Source of the DNA: Blautia hominis
Lineage (GTDB): Bacteria > Bacillota > Clostridia > Lachnospirales > Lachnospiraceae
Assembly: GCA_002270465.1 (NCBI GenBank)
Contig: NQOF01000003.1
Coordinates: 682,001 to 746,000 of the forward strand
Reading direction: 5' to 3'
DNA: 64,000 nt
Part shown: in pieces, positions 9,835 through 19,535 of the stretch
How positions within the stretch are numbered: position 1 is the stretch's first letter
Layout of the letters: every line of letters starts with the position of its first letter
Translations under genes and position numbers: made by a program
Notes under the pieces: generated by a model
The model's input: the letters and a program-made list of their open reading frames with translations, nothing else
What the model was told of the DNA's origin: nothing
Databases searched by the model: none

Positions 9835-12800
9835 TGCCGAAAATTCAGGATATAAAAAAGGTGCTGGTGATCGGCTCCGGCCCGATCATTATCGGACAGG
9901 CAGCTGAGTTTGATTATGCGGGAACACAGGCGTGCCGCTCTCTGAAGGAAGAGGGCATAGAGGTTGTTCTTCTGAATTCCAATCCGGCTACCATTATGAC
10001 CGATAAGGATATTGCGGACAAAGTTTATATCGAACCTCTGACTGTGGAGGTAGTGGAACAGCTTATCCTCAAAGAAAAACCGGACAGTGTTCTGCCTACC
10101 CTGGGCGGCCAGGCCGGACTGAATCTGGCTATGGAGCTGGAGGAGAGAGGTTTCTTAAAAGAACAGAATGTGCGCCTGATCGGAACCACATCGGAGACCA
10201 TCAAAAAAGCTGAAGACCGCCAGGAATTTAAGGATACCATGGAAAAGATCGGTGAGCCGGTCGCTGCTTCCCTGGTTGTTAAGACCGTGAAGGATGGTAT
10301 TGCCTTTACAAATGAAATCGGATACCCGGTGGTTCTGCGTCCGGCCTATACTCTGGGCGGAAGCGGCGGCGGCATAGCTTATGACGAGGCGCAGCTTGTG
10401 GAAATCCTGGAAAACGGCCTTCGTCTCTCCCGTGTAGGTGAGGTGTTGGTGGAGCGCTGTATTGCAGGATGGAAAGAGGTTGAATACGAGGTTATGCGCG
10501 ACGGCGCAGGCAACTGCATCACAGTATGTAATATGGAGAATATTGACCCTGTGGGCGTGCATACGGGAGACAGTATCGTTGTGGCTCCTTCCCAGACACT
10601 GGGGGATAAGGAATACCAGATGCTGCGGACTTCTGCATTAAACATTATCACAGAGCTGGGGATCACCGGCGGTTGTAATGTACAGTATGCCCTGAATCCG
10701 GACAGCTTTGAATACTGTGTCATTGAGGTAAATCCCCGTGTATCCCGTTCCTCAGCCCTGGCATCCAAAGCTACAGGCTATCCGATTGCCAAGGTGGCAG
10801 CCAAGATTGCCCTGGGCTATACCCTGGATGAGATCCCGAATGCGATCACAGGTAAGACTTATGCCAGCTTTGAGCCTATGCTGGACTATTGTGTTGTAAA
10901 AATACCACGTCTGCCTTTCGATAAATTTATCAGTGCCAAGAGGACTCTGACCACACAGATGAAGGCTACCGGTGAGGTAATGAGCATTTGCAATAACTTT
11001 GAAGGTGCTCTTATGAAGGCCATCCGTTCCCTGGAACAGCATGTGGACAGTTTGATGTCCTATGATTTCACAAATCTTTCCGAGGAGGAATTGACAGAAG
11101 ATCTGAAGCTTGTGGATGATATGAGGATCTGGAGGATTGCAGAGGCTGTCCGCAGGGGTATTTCCTATGAAATTATCCATGCAGTGACCAAGATCGATCT
11201 GTGGTTCATTGACAAGATTGCCATTCTTGTGGAAATGGAGCAGGCACTCTCATCACAGGAGCTTACCGAGGAACTGCTCCGTGAGGCAAAGAGGATTGAA
11301 TTCCCGGATAACGTGATCGCACGCCTTACCGGTAAAAAAGAGGAAGAGATCAGGGACCTGCGCTATAACTGGGGAATCACGGCAGCTTATAAGATGGTGG
11401 ATACCTGCGCGGCTGAATTCGCGGCTGCCACACCCTATTATTACTCTGTCTACGGCGGGGAAAATGAGGCGGATGGAAAATCAGAGAAGAAAAAGGTCCT
11501 GGTTCTTGGCTCCGGTCCCATCCGGATCGGTCAGGGTATTGAATTTGACTTCTGTTCCGTACACTGTACATGGGCGTTCAAGAAAGAAGGCTATGAGACC
11601 ATTATCATCAATAACAACCCGGAAACCGTAAGTACAGACTTTGACATTGCAGATAAGCTGTATTTTGAACCGCTGACTCCGGAGGATGTGGAGAATGTGG
11701 TAAATATAGAGAAACCGGACGGTGCTGTCGTGCAGTTTGGCGGCCAGACCGCCATTAAGCTGACAGAAGCCCTGATGAAGATGGGGGTAAAAATCCTGGG
11801 AACATCCGCTGAGGACGTGGATGCTGCGGAGGACCGTGAGCTTTTTGATAAGATTCTGGAGGAATGTCATATTCCCAGACCTCAGGGGCATACAGTATAT
11901 ACGGCAGACGAAGCGATCCGCGTGGCGAATACACTGGGGTATCCCGTACTTGTTCGTCCCTCCTATGTGCTGGGCGGACAGGGAATGCAGATTGCCATCA
12001 ATGATGAGGATGTGGACCAGTATATTGGCATCATCAACAGAATTGCTCAGGAACACCCCATTCTTGTAGATAAGTATCTCCAGGGCAAGGAGATTGAGGT
12101 GGATGCCATCTGCGACGGGCAGGATATTCTGATACCCGGGATCATGGAGCATATCGAGCGCGCGGGTATCCATTCCGGGGACAGTATTTCCGTATATCCG
12201 GCACGCACGATCAGTGAGACGGCCAAGAAGACCATCGAGGAGTACACCAGGAGGCTGGCAAAATCCCTGCATGTTATCGGTATGATCAACATTCAGTTCA
12301 TCGTGTGCGGTGAGGACGTATATGTCATCGAGGTCAATCCCCGTTCCAGCCGTACCGTGCCGTATATCAGCAAAGTGACAGGTATTCCCATTGTACCGCT
12401 GGCCACAAAGATGATCCTGGGGTACAAATTAAGAGAACTGGGATATGAACCGGGTCTCCAGCCGGAGGCAAAGCATATTGCCATCAAGATGCCTGTGTTC
12501 TCCTTTGAGAAGATCCGCGGGGCTGATATCAGCCTGGGACCGGAGATGAAGTCCACAGGAGAGTGTCTGGGTATTGCGGAGTCCTTCAATGAAGCACTCT
12601 ACAAGGCATTTTTAGGTGCCGGCATTAATCTGCCTAAGCACAAGAACATGATCATTACAGTCAGGGATGAGGATAAGCAGGATATTGTACCCATTGCCCG
12701 GCGTTTTGAGGCACTCGGATACCGTATCTACGCAACCAGAAGCACAGCTAAGGTTCTGAGTGAGAACGGCGTGAAGGCTGTCCGCACAAATAAAATTGAG

Positions 12801-13031
12801 CAGGCATCCCCAAACCTGATGGATTTGATCCTGGGACATAAGATCGATCTTGTCATTGATACACCGTCACAGGGTGTGGAAAAAGCAAAAGACGGATTTA
12901 TCATCCGGCGCAATGCCATTGAGACTGGCGTCAATGTGCTGACAGCACTGGATACGGCAGAGGCGCTTGTGACCAGCCTGGAGAATACAGATATACAGAA
13001 ATTGGAACTGATAGATATTGCAGCGTTATAA
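9834..13031 (+). CDS. carB: Carbamoyl-phosphate synthase large subunit
   Basis: Makes carbamoyl phosphate from bicarbonate, ammonia and two ATP together with CarA. 1065 residues with the expected internal duplication: two ATP-grasp halves begin at KKVLVIGSGPIIIGQ (about residue 8) and KKVLVLGSGPIRIGQ (about residue 558), each followed by the DYAGTQA or DFCSVHC motif. The C-terminal MGS-like allosteric domain starts near residue 935. Coupled to carA by a one-base overlap and followed by a terminator and two intergenic repeats. Confidence 0.97.
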   Translation: MPKIQDIKKVLVIGSGPIIIGQAAEFDYAGTQACRSLKEEGIEVVLLNSNPATIMTDKDIADKVYIEPLTVEVVEQLILKEKPDSVLPTLGGQAGLNLAMELEERGFLKEQNVRLIGTTSETIKKAEDRQEFKDTMEKIGEPVAASLVVKTVKDGIAFTNEIGYPVVLRPAYTLGGSGGGIAYDEAQLVEILENGLRLSRVGEVLVERCIAGWKEVEYEVMRDGAGNCITVCNMENIDPVGVHTGDSIVVAPSQTLGDKEYQMLRTSALNIITELGITGGCNVQYALNPDSFEYCVIEVNPRVSRSSALASKATGYPIAKVAAKIALGYTLDEIPNAITGKTYASFEPMLDYCVVKIPRLPFDKFISAKRTLTTQMKATGEVMSICNNFEGALMKAIRSLEQHVDSLMSYDFTNLSEEELTEDLKLVDDMRIWRIAEAVRRGISYEIIHAVTKIDLWFIDKIAILVEMEQALSSQELTEELLREAKRIEFPDNVIARLTGKKEEEIRDLRYNWGITAAYKMVDTCAAEFAAATPYYYSVYGGENEADGKSEKKKVLVLGSGPIRIGQGIEFDFCSVHCTWAFKKEGYETIIINNNPETVSTDFDIADKLYFEPLTPEDVENVVNIEKPDGAVVQFGGQTAIKLTEALMKMGVKILGTSAEDVDAAEDRELFDKILEECHIPRPQGHTVYTADEAIRVANTLGYPVLVRPSYVLGGQGMQIAINDEDVDQYIGIINRIAQEHPILVDKYLQGKEIEVDAICDGQDILIPGIMEHIERAGIHSGDSISVYPARTISETAKKTIEEYTRRLAKSLHVIGMINIQFIVCGEDVYVIEVNPRSSRTVPYISKVTGIPIVPLATKMILGYKLRELGYEPGLQPEAKHIAIKMPVFSFEKIRGADISLGPEMKSTGECLGIAESFNEALYKAFLGAGINLPKHKNMIITVRDEDKQDIVPIARRFEALGYRIYATRSTAKVLSENGVKAVRTNKIEQASPNLMDLILGHKIDLVIDTPSQGVEKAKDGFIIRRNAIETGVNVLTALDTAEALVTSLENTDIQKLELIDIAAL

Positions 13032-13043
13032 TATAATATTGTG

Positions 13044-13177
13044 GTAACTGTTCAGTGCCCTCACAGCTACAGGCAAAAATCCATGCAAAATCGCCTTTGG
13101 CGATGGGATTTTTCCTTGGCCGTGGTACACTTTCTTACGGTCAGCGCAGTGAATGCGCAGACCTACTGAATAGTTAC
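13044..13177 (+). repeat. GTAAC-family intergenic repeat, copy 1
   Basis: 134 bp element whose ends are imperfect inverted repeats (GTAACTGTTCAGT ... ACTGAATAGTTAC). Inside are hairpins ATCGCC-ttt-GGCGAT and GCGCA-gtgaa-TGCGC. It is nearly identical to copies at 51713 and 58036. No coding capacity. It lies directly after carB. Confidence 0.85.
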
Positions 13178-13195
13178 ATATTGTGACAGAAGGAA

Positions 13196-13232
13196 AGACA
13201 ACCGCCGTATGATTATTTTTGCGGCGGTTTCT
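13196..13232 (+). terminator. Terminator of carAB
   Basis: Stem ACCGCCG (13201-13207) with CGGCGGT (13222-13228), A-rich before and T-rich within the loop and after. It lies between two intergenic repeats. Confidence 0.6.
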
Positions 13233-13238
13233 TAAATG

Positions 13239-13368
13239 TTCAGTCAGATCTGAGGAGTTATTTCGCTGGCTGTGTCTGAGATTAGTGGCAGTTGGCATTC
13301 GCCCCATCGCAGAGTGATTTTAGTGGGCGAATATGCATGACGATTCAGTGGACGGAATGGTCATGTAG
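13239..13368. repeat. Diverged GTAAC-family repeat upstream of uppP
   Basis: Contains TTCAGTCAGATCTG and GTGGCAGTTGGCATTCGCCCCATCGCAGAGTGATTTTAGTGGGCGAAT-like blocks. These correspond to the reverse-orientation members at 38274 and 33476 (GGCAGTAAGCATCCGGCCCATCGC...). Much diverged; a complex hairpin GGCATTCGCCC/GGGCGAAT is visible. Confidence 0.45.
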
Positions 13369-13391
13369 TTTTTTACATAAGGGAGGGTGTA

Positions 13392-14264
13392 ATGGATTTT
13401 ATTGAATTACTGAAGGTTATTTTTCTTGGGATCGTGGAGGGCATCACAGAATGGCTTCCCATCAGCAGCACCGGTCATCTGATTCTGGTTGAAGAATTTG
13501 TAAAACTGGATGTGAGCAAGCAGTTCTGGGAAATGTTTATGGTGGTGATCCAGCTGGGCGCCATTATGGCAGTGGTGGTGCTTTATTTTAAAGACCTCTG
13601 GCCATTTCACAACAGGAGGCCAAAGCATCATAACGTGACTAAGATTGAGAAAACAGCCGGTTTTATCTGCCGTTTTGTGCAGATAGACAAAATGATCATG
13701 TGGTTTAAGATTGTGGTGTCCTGTCTGCCCGCGATCATTATAGCACTTCCCTTCAATGATTTTATTGAAGAGAAGTTCAATAATTATTTCGTGGTAGCTG
13801 TCATGCTGATTGTGTACGGCGTGCTGTTTATCCTCATTGAGGATTACAACAAGAAAAGGGACCCGGCAGTAAATTCTATTGCTGAGATTTCCTGGAAGAT
13901 GGCCCTTCTTATCGGCGTATTCCAGCTTTTGGCTGTGATTCCGGGAACATCCCGTTCAGGAGCTACCATCATCGGGGGGATCCTTCTGGGGGCCTCCAGA
14001 ACGGTTGCAGCGGAATATACTTTTTTCCTGGCAATACCGACCATGTTCGGTGCCAGTCTGCTGAAACTGGTCAAGTTCGGCCTGCATTTTACAGGGGCGG
14101 AGCTGATGATACTGGTTGTGGGAATGGTGGTTTCCTTCGTGGTCTCTATTCTGGCGATCAAATTTCTTATGGGATATATTAAGAAGCATGATTTCAAAGT
14201 CTTTGGATGGTACAGGATCGTACTGGGTGTCATTGTGCTTCTCTACTTTACGATAGCGGGATAA
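13392..14264 (+). CDS. uppP: Undecaprenyl-diphosphatase (BacA/UppP)
   Basis: Membrane phosphatase that recycles undecaprenyl pyrophosphate to the monophosphate carrier used in peptidoglycan and other wall polymers; it also confers bacitracin tolerance. 290 residues, several membrane helices. The two family signatures are present: [15 protein letters not shown] near residue 16 (catalytic Glu, Ser and His) and [10 protein letters not shown] near residue 180 (catalytic Arg). Start ATG is preceded by GGGAGGGTG. Single gene between repeats and a bidirectional terminator. Confidence 0.97.
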   Translation: MDFIELLKVIFLGIVEGITEWLPISSTGHLILVEEFVKLDVSKQFWEMFMVVIQLGAIMAVVVLYFKDLWPFHNRRPKHHNVTKIEKTAGFICRFVQIDKMIMWFKIVVSCLPAIIIALPFNDFIEEKFNNYFVVAVMLIVYGVLFILIEDYNKKRDPAVNSIAEISWKMALLIGVFQLLAVIPGTSRSGATIIGGILLGASRTVAAEYTFFLAIPTMFGASLLKLVKFGLHFTGAELMILVVGMVVSFVVSILAIKFLMGYIKKHDFKVFGWYRIVLGVIVLLYFTIAG

Positions 14265-14284
14265 GGAATGGATAAAGACATGAT

Positions 14285-14314
14285 AAAAGGGCATTGCAGT
14301 TGCAATGCCCTTTT
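14285..14314. terminator. Bidirectional terminator between convergent uppP and oxidoreductase
   Basis: Perfect 14 bp inverted repeat (14285-14298 with 14301-14314), A-run on the left and T-run on the right, so it can serve both strands. Confidence 0.9.
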
Positions 14315-14374
14315 GTCGTCTGTAAAACAGGGGTAAGCTATTTTACAGACAATAGAGAAATGGGAAACAATATG

Positions 14375-16354
14375 TCAGTAATCCCTGCCTATATTTCTGG
14401 CTGTCATATAGGCAGTGGATGTAGCTGCCGTGATATTTTTCGGGGTTACACAATCCCCAAGCATGTAGAATTCCGGTGCGCAGCAGGCAAGAGCAGTTGT
14501 CTCTTCCCGAAGCGGCTTCTGACCGGCTGCATAGACAACCTGGTCTGCCTCATAAAATCTGTCACCCTGCGGTGTATGGCAGGCGACCCCTGTATCCGTG
14601 ATCCGGACAGCCTGGGTATTAAAAAGGATCTTAAGTCCGCGCTTTCTGATTTCCGCATGTAGTCCGAGCATGTGGAGGAAATTTCCTCCGTCGCTCATGT
14701 GGTCTGTCATCTCCAGGATGGTAACATCCTTCCCATAGCGGATGAGATGCAGTCCAAGTTCGATTCCTACCAGGCCGGCTCCCAGAATGATCACTCCGGG
14801 ACCCAGCTTTTCTGCCAGAGGGTAGGCCTCCTGGGCAGAAAATACTTCTTTTCTGTCTATACCTGGTACCTGCGGCCGGGCTGCTTGTGCACCCAGGGCT
14901 GCGATGATGACGTCCGCGTTTAAGTCCTCCGCATATTCTGGCGTCACTTTCGTCTGCAGGCGAAGTTCTATATTATCATCTTCCTCAACACATTTCGCCT
15001 GCTGGTTTAAATAGTAATCCAGGTTTTTCTTAAAGGCGACGTTTTCTTCACAGCGAAGTACACCGCCCAGCCGCTCATTTTTTTCACAGAGAATAACGTG
15101 ATGTCCCATTTTGGAACATGTTAGAGCTGCCTGCATGCCGCCCACGCCTCCGCCGACTACCAGAACCTTTTTCTTTACCTGCGCACAAGTGGGCGCATGG
15201 CGAAGCTCCAGTTCACGGCCGGATTCCGGATTGATGGCACAGTAGGGTTCACCGTTGGTCAGCTCGCTGGAAAAACAGGAGAGACAGCGCATACATTTTC
15301 TCGCTTTGTCCTCGTGTCCCGCGCGGATCTTATTTGGGAAATCCGGGTCCGCCAGCAATTCTCTGCCCAGTTCCACAACATCGGCTTTTCCTGAGGCAAG
15401 GATATCTTCCATAAGCCCAGGGTCTGAGAGAGCGCCAATGGTGGCTACCGGGGTGTTTACGTGTTTTTTGATCTCTGCAGCCAGATGCACATTGCATCCG
15501 TCCTCCAGAAACATACTTGGATGGGTGACGGCAAAAACTTCCTCCACCTCATGATTGCCGGCGGAGACATGGATCAGATCCGCGTGTCCGTCAAGTTGTT
15601 TGGCAATGGCAATGCCATTTTCTATGTCATAGCCTCCATCATAGCATTCGGAACCGCTGATGCGGACCTCCACGGGGAAACCTGCCCCGCAGGCTTTGTG
15701 AATGCCGTCCACGATGGAGAGCAGAAGTCTGCTTCTGTTTTCGATTTCCGGTCCGCCCCATTTGTCTGTTCTGGTGTTGGTAATGGGGGACAGGAACTGG
15801 TGCAGCATCCATCCGTGTCCTGCATGTACCAGAACCATGCCGAAACCGCATTTCTTTGCAAGGAGTGCTGCGTCTATGTATTTTTGGATGGTGCGTTCAA
15901 TGATCTCCTCTGTCATAGGGCGGATTTTCCTGCCTGCACATTGGCATTCCACCGGGCCATAGGCAATACCTTTGGCCTCTGCTCCGAAAAAGGACAGATC
16001 GCGGTTGGCAAACATGCCGGTGTGCTGTAATTCCAGAGTTGGTACAGCGCCGTACTGGCTGATGCCATAGGCAATTCTGGAAATTCCCCGGTCTATATTG
16101 GGCGTATCAAGCGCAATATGTGTAGCTCCGCCTCTTCCAAGCTCCCCGTCAACAATTCCCTCGAAGGTGGCAACGCTGGCAGCGCCTCCCATGGCTTTTC
16201 TGCCATAGTAGGCCGCAGCGCCGTCGTTTAGATAGCCGTCGCCATTCAGGTTTTGGTAACCGGTCGGGGAGGCGAAGATTCGGTTACGGAAAAGTACATT
16301 GCCAAGCTGAATGGGGGCAAACAGATGAGGGTATTTAAAATCTGATTTTTTCAT
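14375..16354 (-). CDS. NADH:flavin oxidoreductase / 2,4-dienoyl-CoA-reductase-like Fe-S flavoenzyme
   Basis: 659 residues with the architecture of the FadH/BaiCD/BaiH family. An Old-Yellow-Enzyme FMN TIM barrel (residues 1 to about 330) is followed by a four-Cys iron-sulfur motif (CMRCLSC...C, about residues 340-360). A C-terminal FAD/NAD domain then has a GGGVGGMQAA dinucleotide fold (about 390) and a second GAGLVGIELG fold (about 515). These enzymes reduce alpha,beta-unsaturated substrates such as enoyl-CoA or bile-acid intermediates with NAD(P)H. The substrate here cannot be read from sequence, and no bai gene cluster is near. Divergent from the PucR-type regulator, which may control it. 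Confidence 0.85.
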   Translation of the reverse strand: MKKSDFKYPHLFAPIQLGNVLFRNRIFASPTGYQNLNGDGYLNDGAAAYYGRKAMGGAASVATFEGIVDGELGRGGATHIALDTPNIDRGISRIAYGISQYGAVPTLELQHTGMFANRDLSFFGAEAKGIAYGPVECQCAGRKIRPMTEEIIERTIQKYIDAALLAKKCGFGMVLVHAGHGWMLHQFLSPITNTRTDKWGGPEIENRSRLLLSIVDGIHKACGAGFPVEVRISGSECYDGGYDIENGIAIAKQLDGHADLIHVSAGNHEVEEVFAVTHPSMFLEDGCNVHLAAEIKKHVNTPVATIGALSDPGLMEDILASGKADVVELGRELLADPDFPNKIRAGHEDKARKCMRCLSCFSSELTNGEPYCAINPESGRELELRHAPTCAQVKKKVLVVGGGVGGMQAALTCSKMGHHVILCEKNERLGGVLRCEENVAFKKNLDYYLNQQAKCVEEDDNIELRLQTKVTPEYAEDLNADVIIAALGAQAARPQVPGIDRKEVFSAQEAYPLAEKLGPGVIILGAGLVGIELGLHLIRYGKDVTILEMTDHMSDGGNFLHMLGLHAEIRKRGLKILFNTQAVRITDTGVACHTPQGDRFYEADQVVYAAGQKPLREETTALACCAPEFYMLGDCVTPKNITAATSTAYMTARNIGRDY

Positions 16355-16457
16355 TGGGATCCACTCCTTTCACAAGAGTGTCTGTATTGCTTTTGCATGG
16401 AGCCTGCCGGCACGAAGCCTGGGAGGCCGGCAGGTAGAGTTAAGTTGCTCTGTCTTA

Positions 16458-16486
16458 ATATTAGCCTGGAAACTGCTCTGTGTAAA
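16458..16486 (-). promoter_or_regulatory. Promoter of the flavin oxidoreductase
   Basis: On the minus strand, TTTACA (16481-16486) and TAATAT (16458-16463) are separated by 17 bp. A strong hairpin, CCTGCCGGC (16403-16411) with GCCGGCAGG (16426-16434), falls in the expected leader. Confidence 0.6.
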
Positions 16487-16499
16487 TCCATGAATCTGA

Positions 16500-16527
16500 T
16501 TGCTTTTTTTGTCGGATGGTGTACAAT
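16500..16527 (+). promoter_or_regulatory. Promoter of the PucR-type regulator
   Basis: TTGCTT (16500-16505) and TACAAT (16522-16527) with a 16 bp spacer. This places transcription after 16530 and so excludes the upstream in-frame ATG at 16516 as the start. Confidence 0.55.
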
Positions 16528-16560
16528 GTGTATGATGGGTTGAAAAAAGGAGAATGGGAA

Positions 16561-18102
16561 ATGAGACTGAACAGTATTATGATATATTACCAGCTGGCAA
16601 AACACTTTGAAATAAATCATGCACAATATTCACAACAGTATTTTGTGGGACGCCCTGTTTTTTATGAGACATCTGTCCATACAGAGGGGAGAGCTGTCAT
16701 TGCAGATAAGGAGAATATACTACACTGTGTCAATTATTTGAGCGGCTGTGTCATCCTGTGTATTGGCTCCCGGGTCAATGCCTGGGACAAGGGAAATAAC
16801 GATGTGATTTTTCTGGAGGAGGGGATTTCAGAGAAGACCCTTTTTAACGTACTGACAGAAATATTTGATGTTTTTGACAATTGGGAGGGAAAACTAACCG
16901 GGATTGTAAACGGAAATATTGGATTTCAGGAGATTTTAGACTGCTGTCAGATGGTTCTGCCGGAGCCTGCTGCACTGATGGACGGGGACTTTAAATACAT
17001 TGCCTACTCAAGCGATGAGGGGATCTGCGGGAAATTTGTGGACGATATGAATCAGCTTCCCCTGGAGGATGTAAACGATCTGACCAGTATGCCCGGGTTC
17101 AAGGAGCTGGAAGAACGAAAAGAGGCGTTTGTCTATACCGCAGGGGAAGTGGTGATCTACAAAAACATTTATCATGAAGGGAGATATGCGGGCCGTTTGT
17201 CCCTGCTGATCCAGGAGGGACAGGAGGACGCGAAGACCGAATATGAGAAAGCGGTCTTCAACCATCTTGCCAGGTATGTGGAACAGCTTTATGACCAATG
17301 CGGAGGTTTTGAACTGGGCCCCCAGCGTCTGGCGGACCTGCATCACATGTTGAAAAAGTGTCTGGAGACGGATGGGGCGGACGAGGGAGAACTTCTGCGG
17401 TTATTATGGGCAAATAAAAATCTGCCGGGTGACATTTATTATATGCTTACTATCCGCGAGAACATTCTCCAAAAAGGAAAAGCATATAATATGAGATATC
17501 TCTGCTCGCAGATGGAACGGATGTGGCCCGGAGCATACTGTGTAACACATGACGGGGATATTGCCATGCTGTTTAACCGGAATATGTTCTCAAAATCCAC
17601 AGATTTGGAGTTCCACAAGGAAATGGTGTATTTTCTCCGGGAAAGTGTGCTGGCAGCCGGGTGCAGCCGGGAGTTTACAGATATCTCCTGTATCCGCAGC
17701 GCTTACCGGCAGGCCGAATTTGCCATGGAGATGGGACTTAGGAAAAATTTTACATACTGTTATCATAAATTTGATGATTATGCGTTAGATTTTCTGTTAA
17801 AATACGGTGTGGGAAATTTTTTGCCGGAACAGCTCTGCAGCAGGGAACTGCTCACCTTGTACCGGTATGACAGGGAAAATGAAACTTCCTATTATAAAAC
17901 ACTTTTCACGTATGTACGTCTGCAGTACAATGCAGTAGCATCCGCAAAGGCGCTGTATATACACCGCAGTTCTTTTATAAACAGAATGGAGCGGATTCGG
18001 GAACTGATACATTTGAATCTGGAGGACCCGGAGGAGAGACTGTATCTGCTGCTGTCTTTTAGGATCATGGAGGAATACAGTTCCAAGAGCGGGGAAAAAT
18101 GA
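16561..18102 (+). CDS. PucR-type transcriptional regulator
   Basis: 514 residues. The C-terminal ~70 residues (RLQYNAVASAKALYIHRSS...) match the PucR-type helix-turn-helix (HTH_30), in which the helix lies at AVASAKALYIHRSSFINRMERI. The long N-terminal part looks like the sensory region of purine- or sugar-acid-responsive PucR/CdaR-like regulators, but its ligand is not identifiable. Start: ATG 16561 follows AGGAG by 8 bases; an in-frame ATG at 16516 overlaps the promoter. Divergent from the flavin oxidoreductase and upstream of the ThrE-type exporter genes, either of which could be its target. Confidence 0.82.
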   Translation: MRLNSIMIYYQLAKHFEINHAQYSQQYFVGRPVFYETSVHTEGRAVIADKENILHCVNYLSGCVILCIGSRVNAWDKGNNDVIFLEEGISEKTLFNVLTEIFDVFDNWEGKLTGIVNGNIGFQEILDCCQMVLPEPAALMDGDFKYIAYSSDEGICGKFVDDMNQLPLEDVNDLTSMPGFKELEERKEAFVYTAGEVVIYKNIYHEGRYAGRLSLLIQEGQEDAKTEYEKAVFNHLARYVEQLYDQCGGFELGPQRLADLHHMLKKCLETDGADEGELLRLLWANKNLPGDIYYMLTIRENILQKGKAYNMRYLCSQMERMWPGAYCVTHDGDIAMLFNRNMFSKSTDLEFHKEMVYFLRESVLAAGCSREFTDISCIRSAYRQAEFAMEMGLRKNFTYCYHKFDDYALDFLLKYGVGNFLPEQLCSRELLTLYRYDRENETSYYKTLFTYVRLQYNAVASAKALYIHRSSFINRMERIRELIHLNLEDPEERLYLLLSFRIMEEYSSKSGEK

Positions 18103-18156
18103 AAACAACAAGCAGCGGGAATAACATTCTGCGGCAAGCAAAAATGGAGTGCATTT

Positions 18157-18942
18157 ATGGAGAGCAGAGATAAACAGATTCTGGATTTGGCAATGGAGGC
18201 TGGCAAGACCTTGCTGGATGCCGGAGCAGAGATCTTCCGCGCGGAGGAGACTATACAGAGAATAGCCAAAGCCTATGGAATAGAAAAAAGCAGTACATTT
18301 GTCATGAGTACAGGGATCTTTTTGACAGCCGAGAGCAAGGGGCAGGACATTTATGCCCAGGTTAAGCATATCCCGATCAATTCAGCCAGGCTTAACCGGG
18401 TGTCAGCCGTAAACCAGCTTTCCAGAGAGATCGTGGAGGGAAGATACACGGTGGAGGAGGCATGGGAACAACTGGAGGCCATTAAGCAAATGCCCGGCAA
18501 AAGAGATTTTACCAGGATTTTGGCATCCGGTGTAGGGTCTGCCAGTTTCTGCTATGTTTTGGGAGGCGGCATCTGGGATGCGGCGGCCGCTTTCCTGTCA
18601 GGCTTTTTGCTGTATGTATTATTAGTTGCGCTGGAAAAAAGAGAGAAGAAAACGTCAAAGATTGTATTAAATTTATTGGGAGGATTCTGGGGGTCATTTT
18701 TAGCTGTGGTTTTCTACAGGCTGGGAGTGGGGGAAAATTACGGAAGTATACTGGTTGGCTCCATTATGCCTCTGGTACCCGGCGTCTCTTTTGTAAATTC
18801 CATCCGGGATTTTGCGGACGGAGATTATATAGGGGGCGGTGTCAGGATGCTGGATACCCTTCTGGTAGCCCTGGGCATTGCCCTTGGCGTGGGGCTTATG
18901 TATATGCTTTACTATAAAGTGACAGGGGGGATTCTCTTATGA
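18157..18942 (+). CDS. Threonine/serine exporter family, N-terminal component (YjjP-like)
   Basis: 261 residues. The N-terminal half is soluble, with the family signature LLDAGAEIFRAEETI, and the second half has four or five membrane helices. This is the ThrE N-terminal (DUF1212/YjjP) module. With the next gene it would form the split two-protein version of the exporter, moving threonine, serine or dicarboxylates such as succinate across the membrane. ATG is preceded by GGAG and overlaps the next gene by 4 bases (ATGA), supporting a coupled complex. Confidence 0.88.
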   Translation: MESRDKQILDLAMEAGKTLLDAGAEIFRAEETIQRIAKAYGIEKSSTFVMSTGIFLTAESKGQDIYAQVKHIPINSARLNRVSAVNQLSREIVEGRYTVEEAWEQLEAIKQMPGKRDFTRILASGVGSASFCYVLGGGIWDAAAAFLSGFLLYVLLVALEKREKKTSKIVLNLLGGFWGSFLAVVFYRLGVGENYGSILVGSIMPLVPGVSFVNSIRDFADGDYIGGGVRMLDTLLVALGIALGVGLMYMLYYKVTGGILL

Positions 18943-19406
18943 TAGTGATACAAGGTGCAGCGCAGTTTGTTGCTGCGTTTTTGGGAACGGTGGCTTTTTC
19001 CGTACTGTTTTCCGTACCCAGGGAACAGTATCCCCTGTGCGGTACCATAGGCGGTTTCGGATGGCTGATCTGCTGGATCTGTACCAATCCTTTCCATATG
19101 AGTGCAGTGACGGGAAGCTTTATAGCCACGGTATTTATCGTGACAGCCTCACGTATTGGGAGCACCATAAGAAAATGTCCGGTCACATTGTTCCTGATCG
19201 CCGGCATTTTTCCTCTTGTGCCGGGCATCGGAATATACCGTACCCTTTACTATACCCTGATGCAGGAAAGCGCACAGAGCCTGTATTACGGAAGGCAGAC
19301 CCTTGGGATAGCATTAGCCATGGTGCTGGGGATCGTGTTTGTATTCGAGATACCACAGAAGACCATCAACAGGATTTTCAGAAAGAAACACCATGGCAAA
19401 AACTGA
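18939..19406 (+). CDS. Threonine/serine exporter family, C-terminal component (YjjB-like)
   Basis: 155 residues with four membrane segments (for example AAFLGTVAFSVLFSVP near the N-terminus and LFLIAGIFPLVPGIGIYRTLYY in the middle, the PLVPG motif being typical). It is the ThrE_2/DUF3815 partner of the preceding protein. The basic C-terminal tail ends shortly before a hairpin terminator. Confidence 0.88.
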   Translation: MIVIQGAAQFVAAFLGTVAFSVLFSVPREQYPLCGTIGGFGWLICWICTNPFHMSAVTGSFIATVFIVTASRIGSTIRKCPVTLFLIAGIFPLVPGIGIYRTLYYTLMQESAQSLYYGRQTLGIALAMVLGIVFVFEIPQKTINRIFRKKHHGKN

Positions 19407-19427
19407 TTATTTCTAAATTCATTCACG

Positions 19428-19470
19428 ATAATAGAAACCTCGCAAAGCGTGGCCTCTATTATTTAAATTT
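19428..19470 (+). terminator. Terminator after the exporter operon
   Basis: ATAATAGA (19428-19435) pairs with TCTATTAT (19455-19462) and an inner CGC-aaa-GCG extends the stem. T-rich sequence follows. Confidence 0.75.
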
Positions 19471-19535
19471 TCTTTAGAGATTTTCGTTTTATTTTAGAAA
19501 ATCGTCATAGTTTCATCACATTTCTTCCCTATAAT

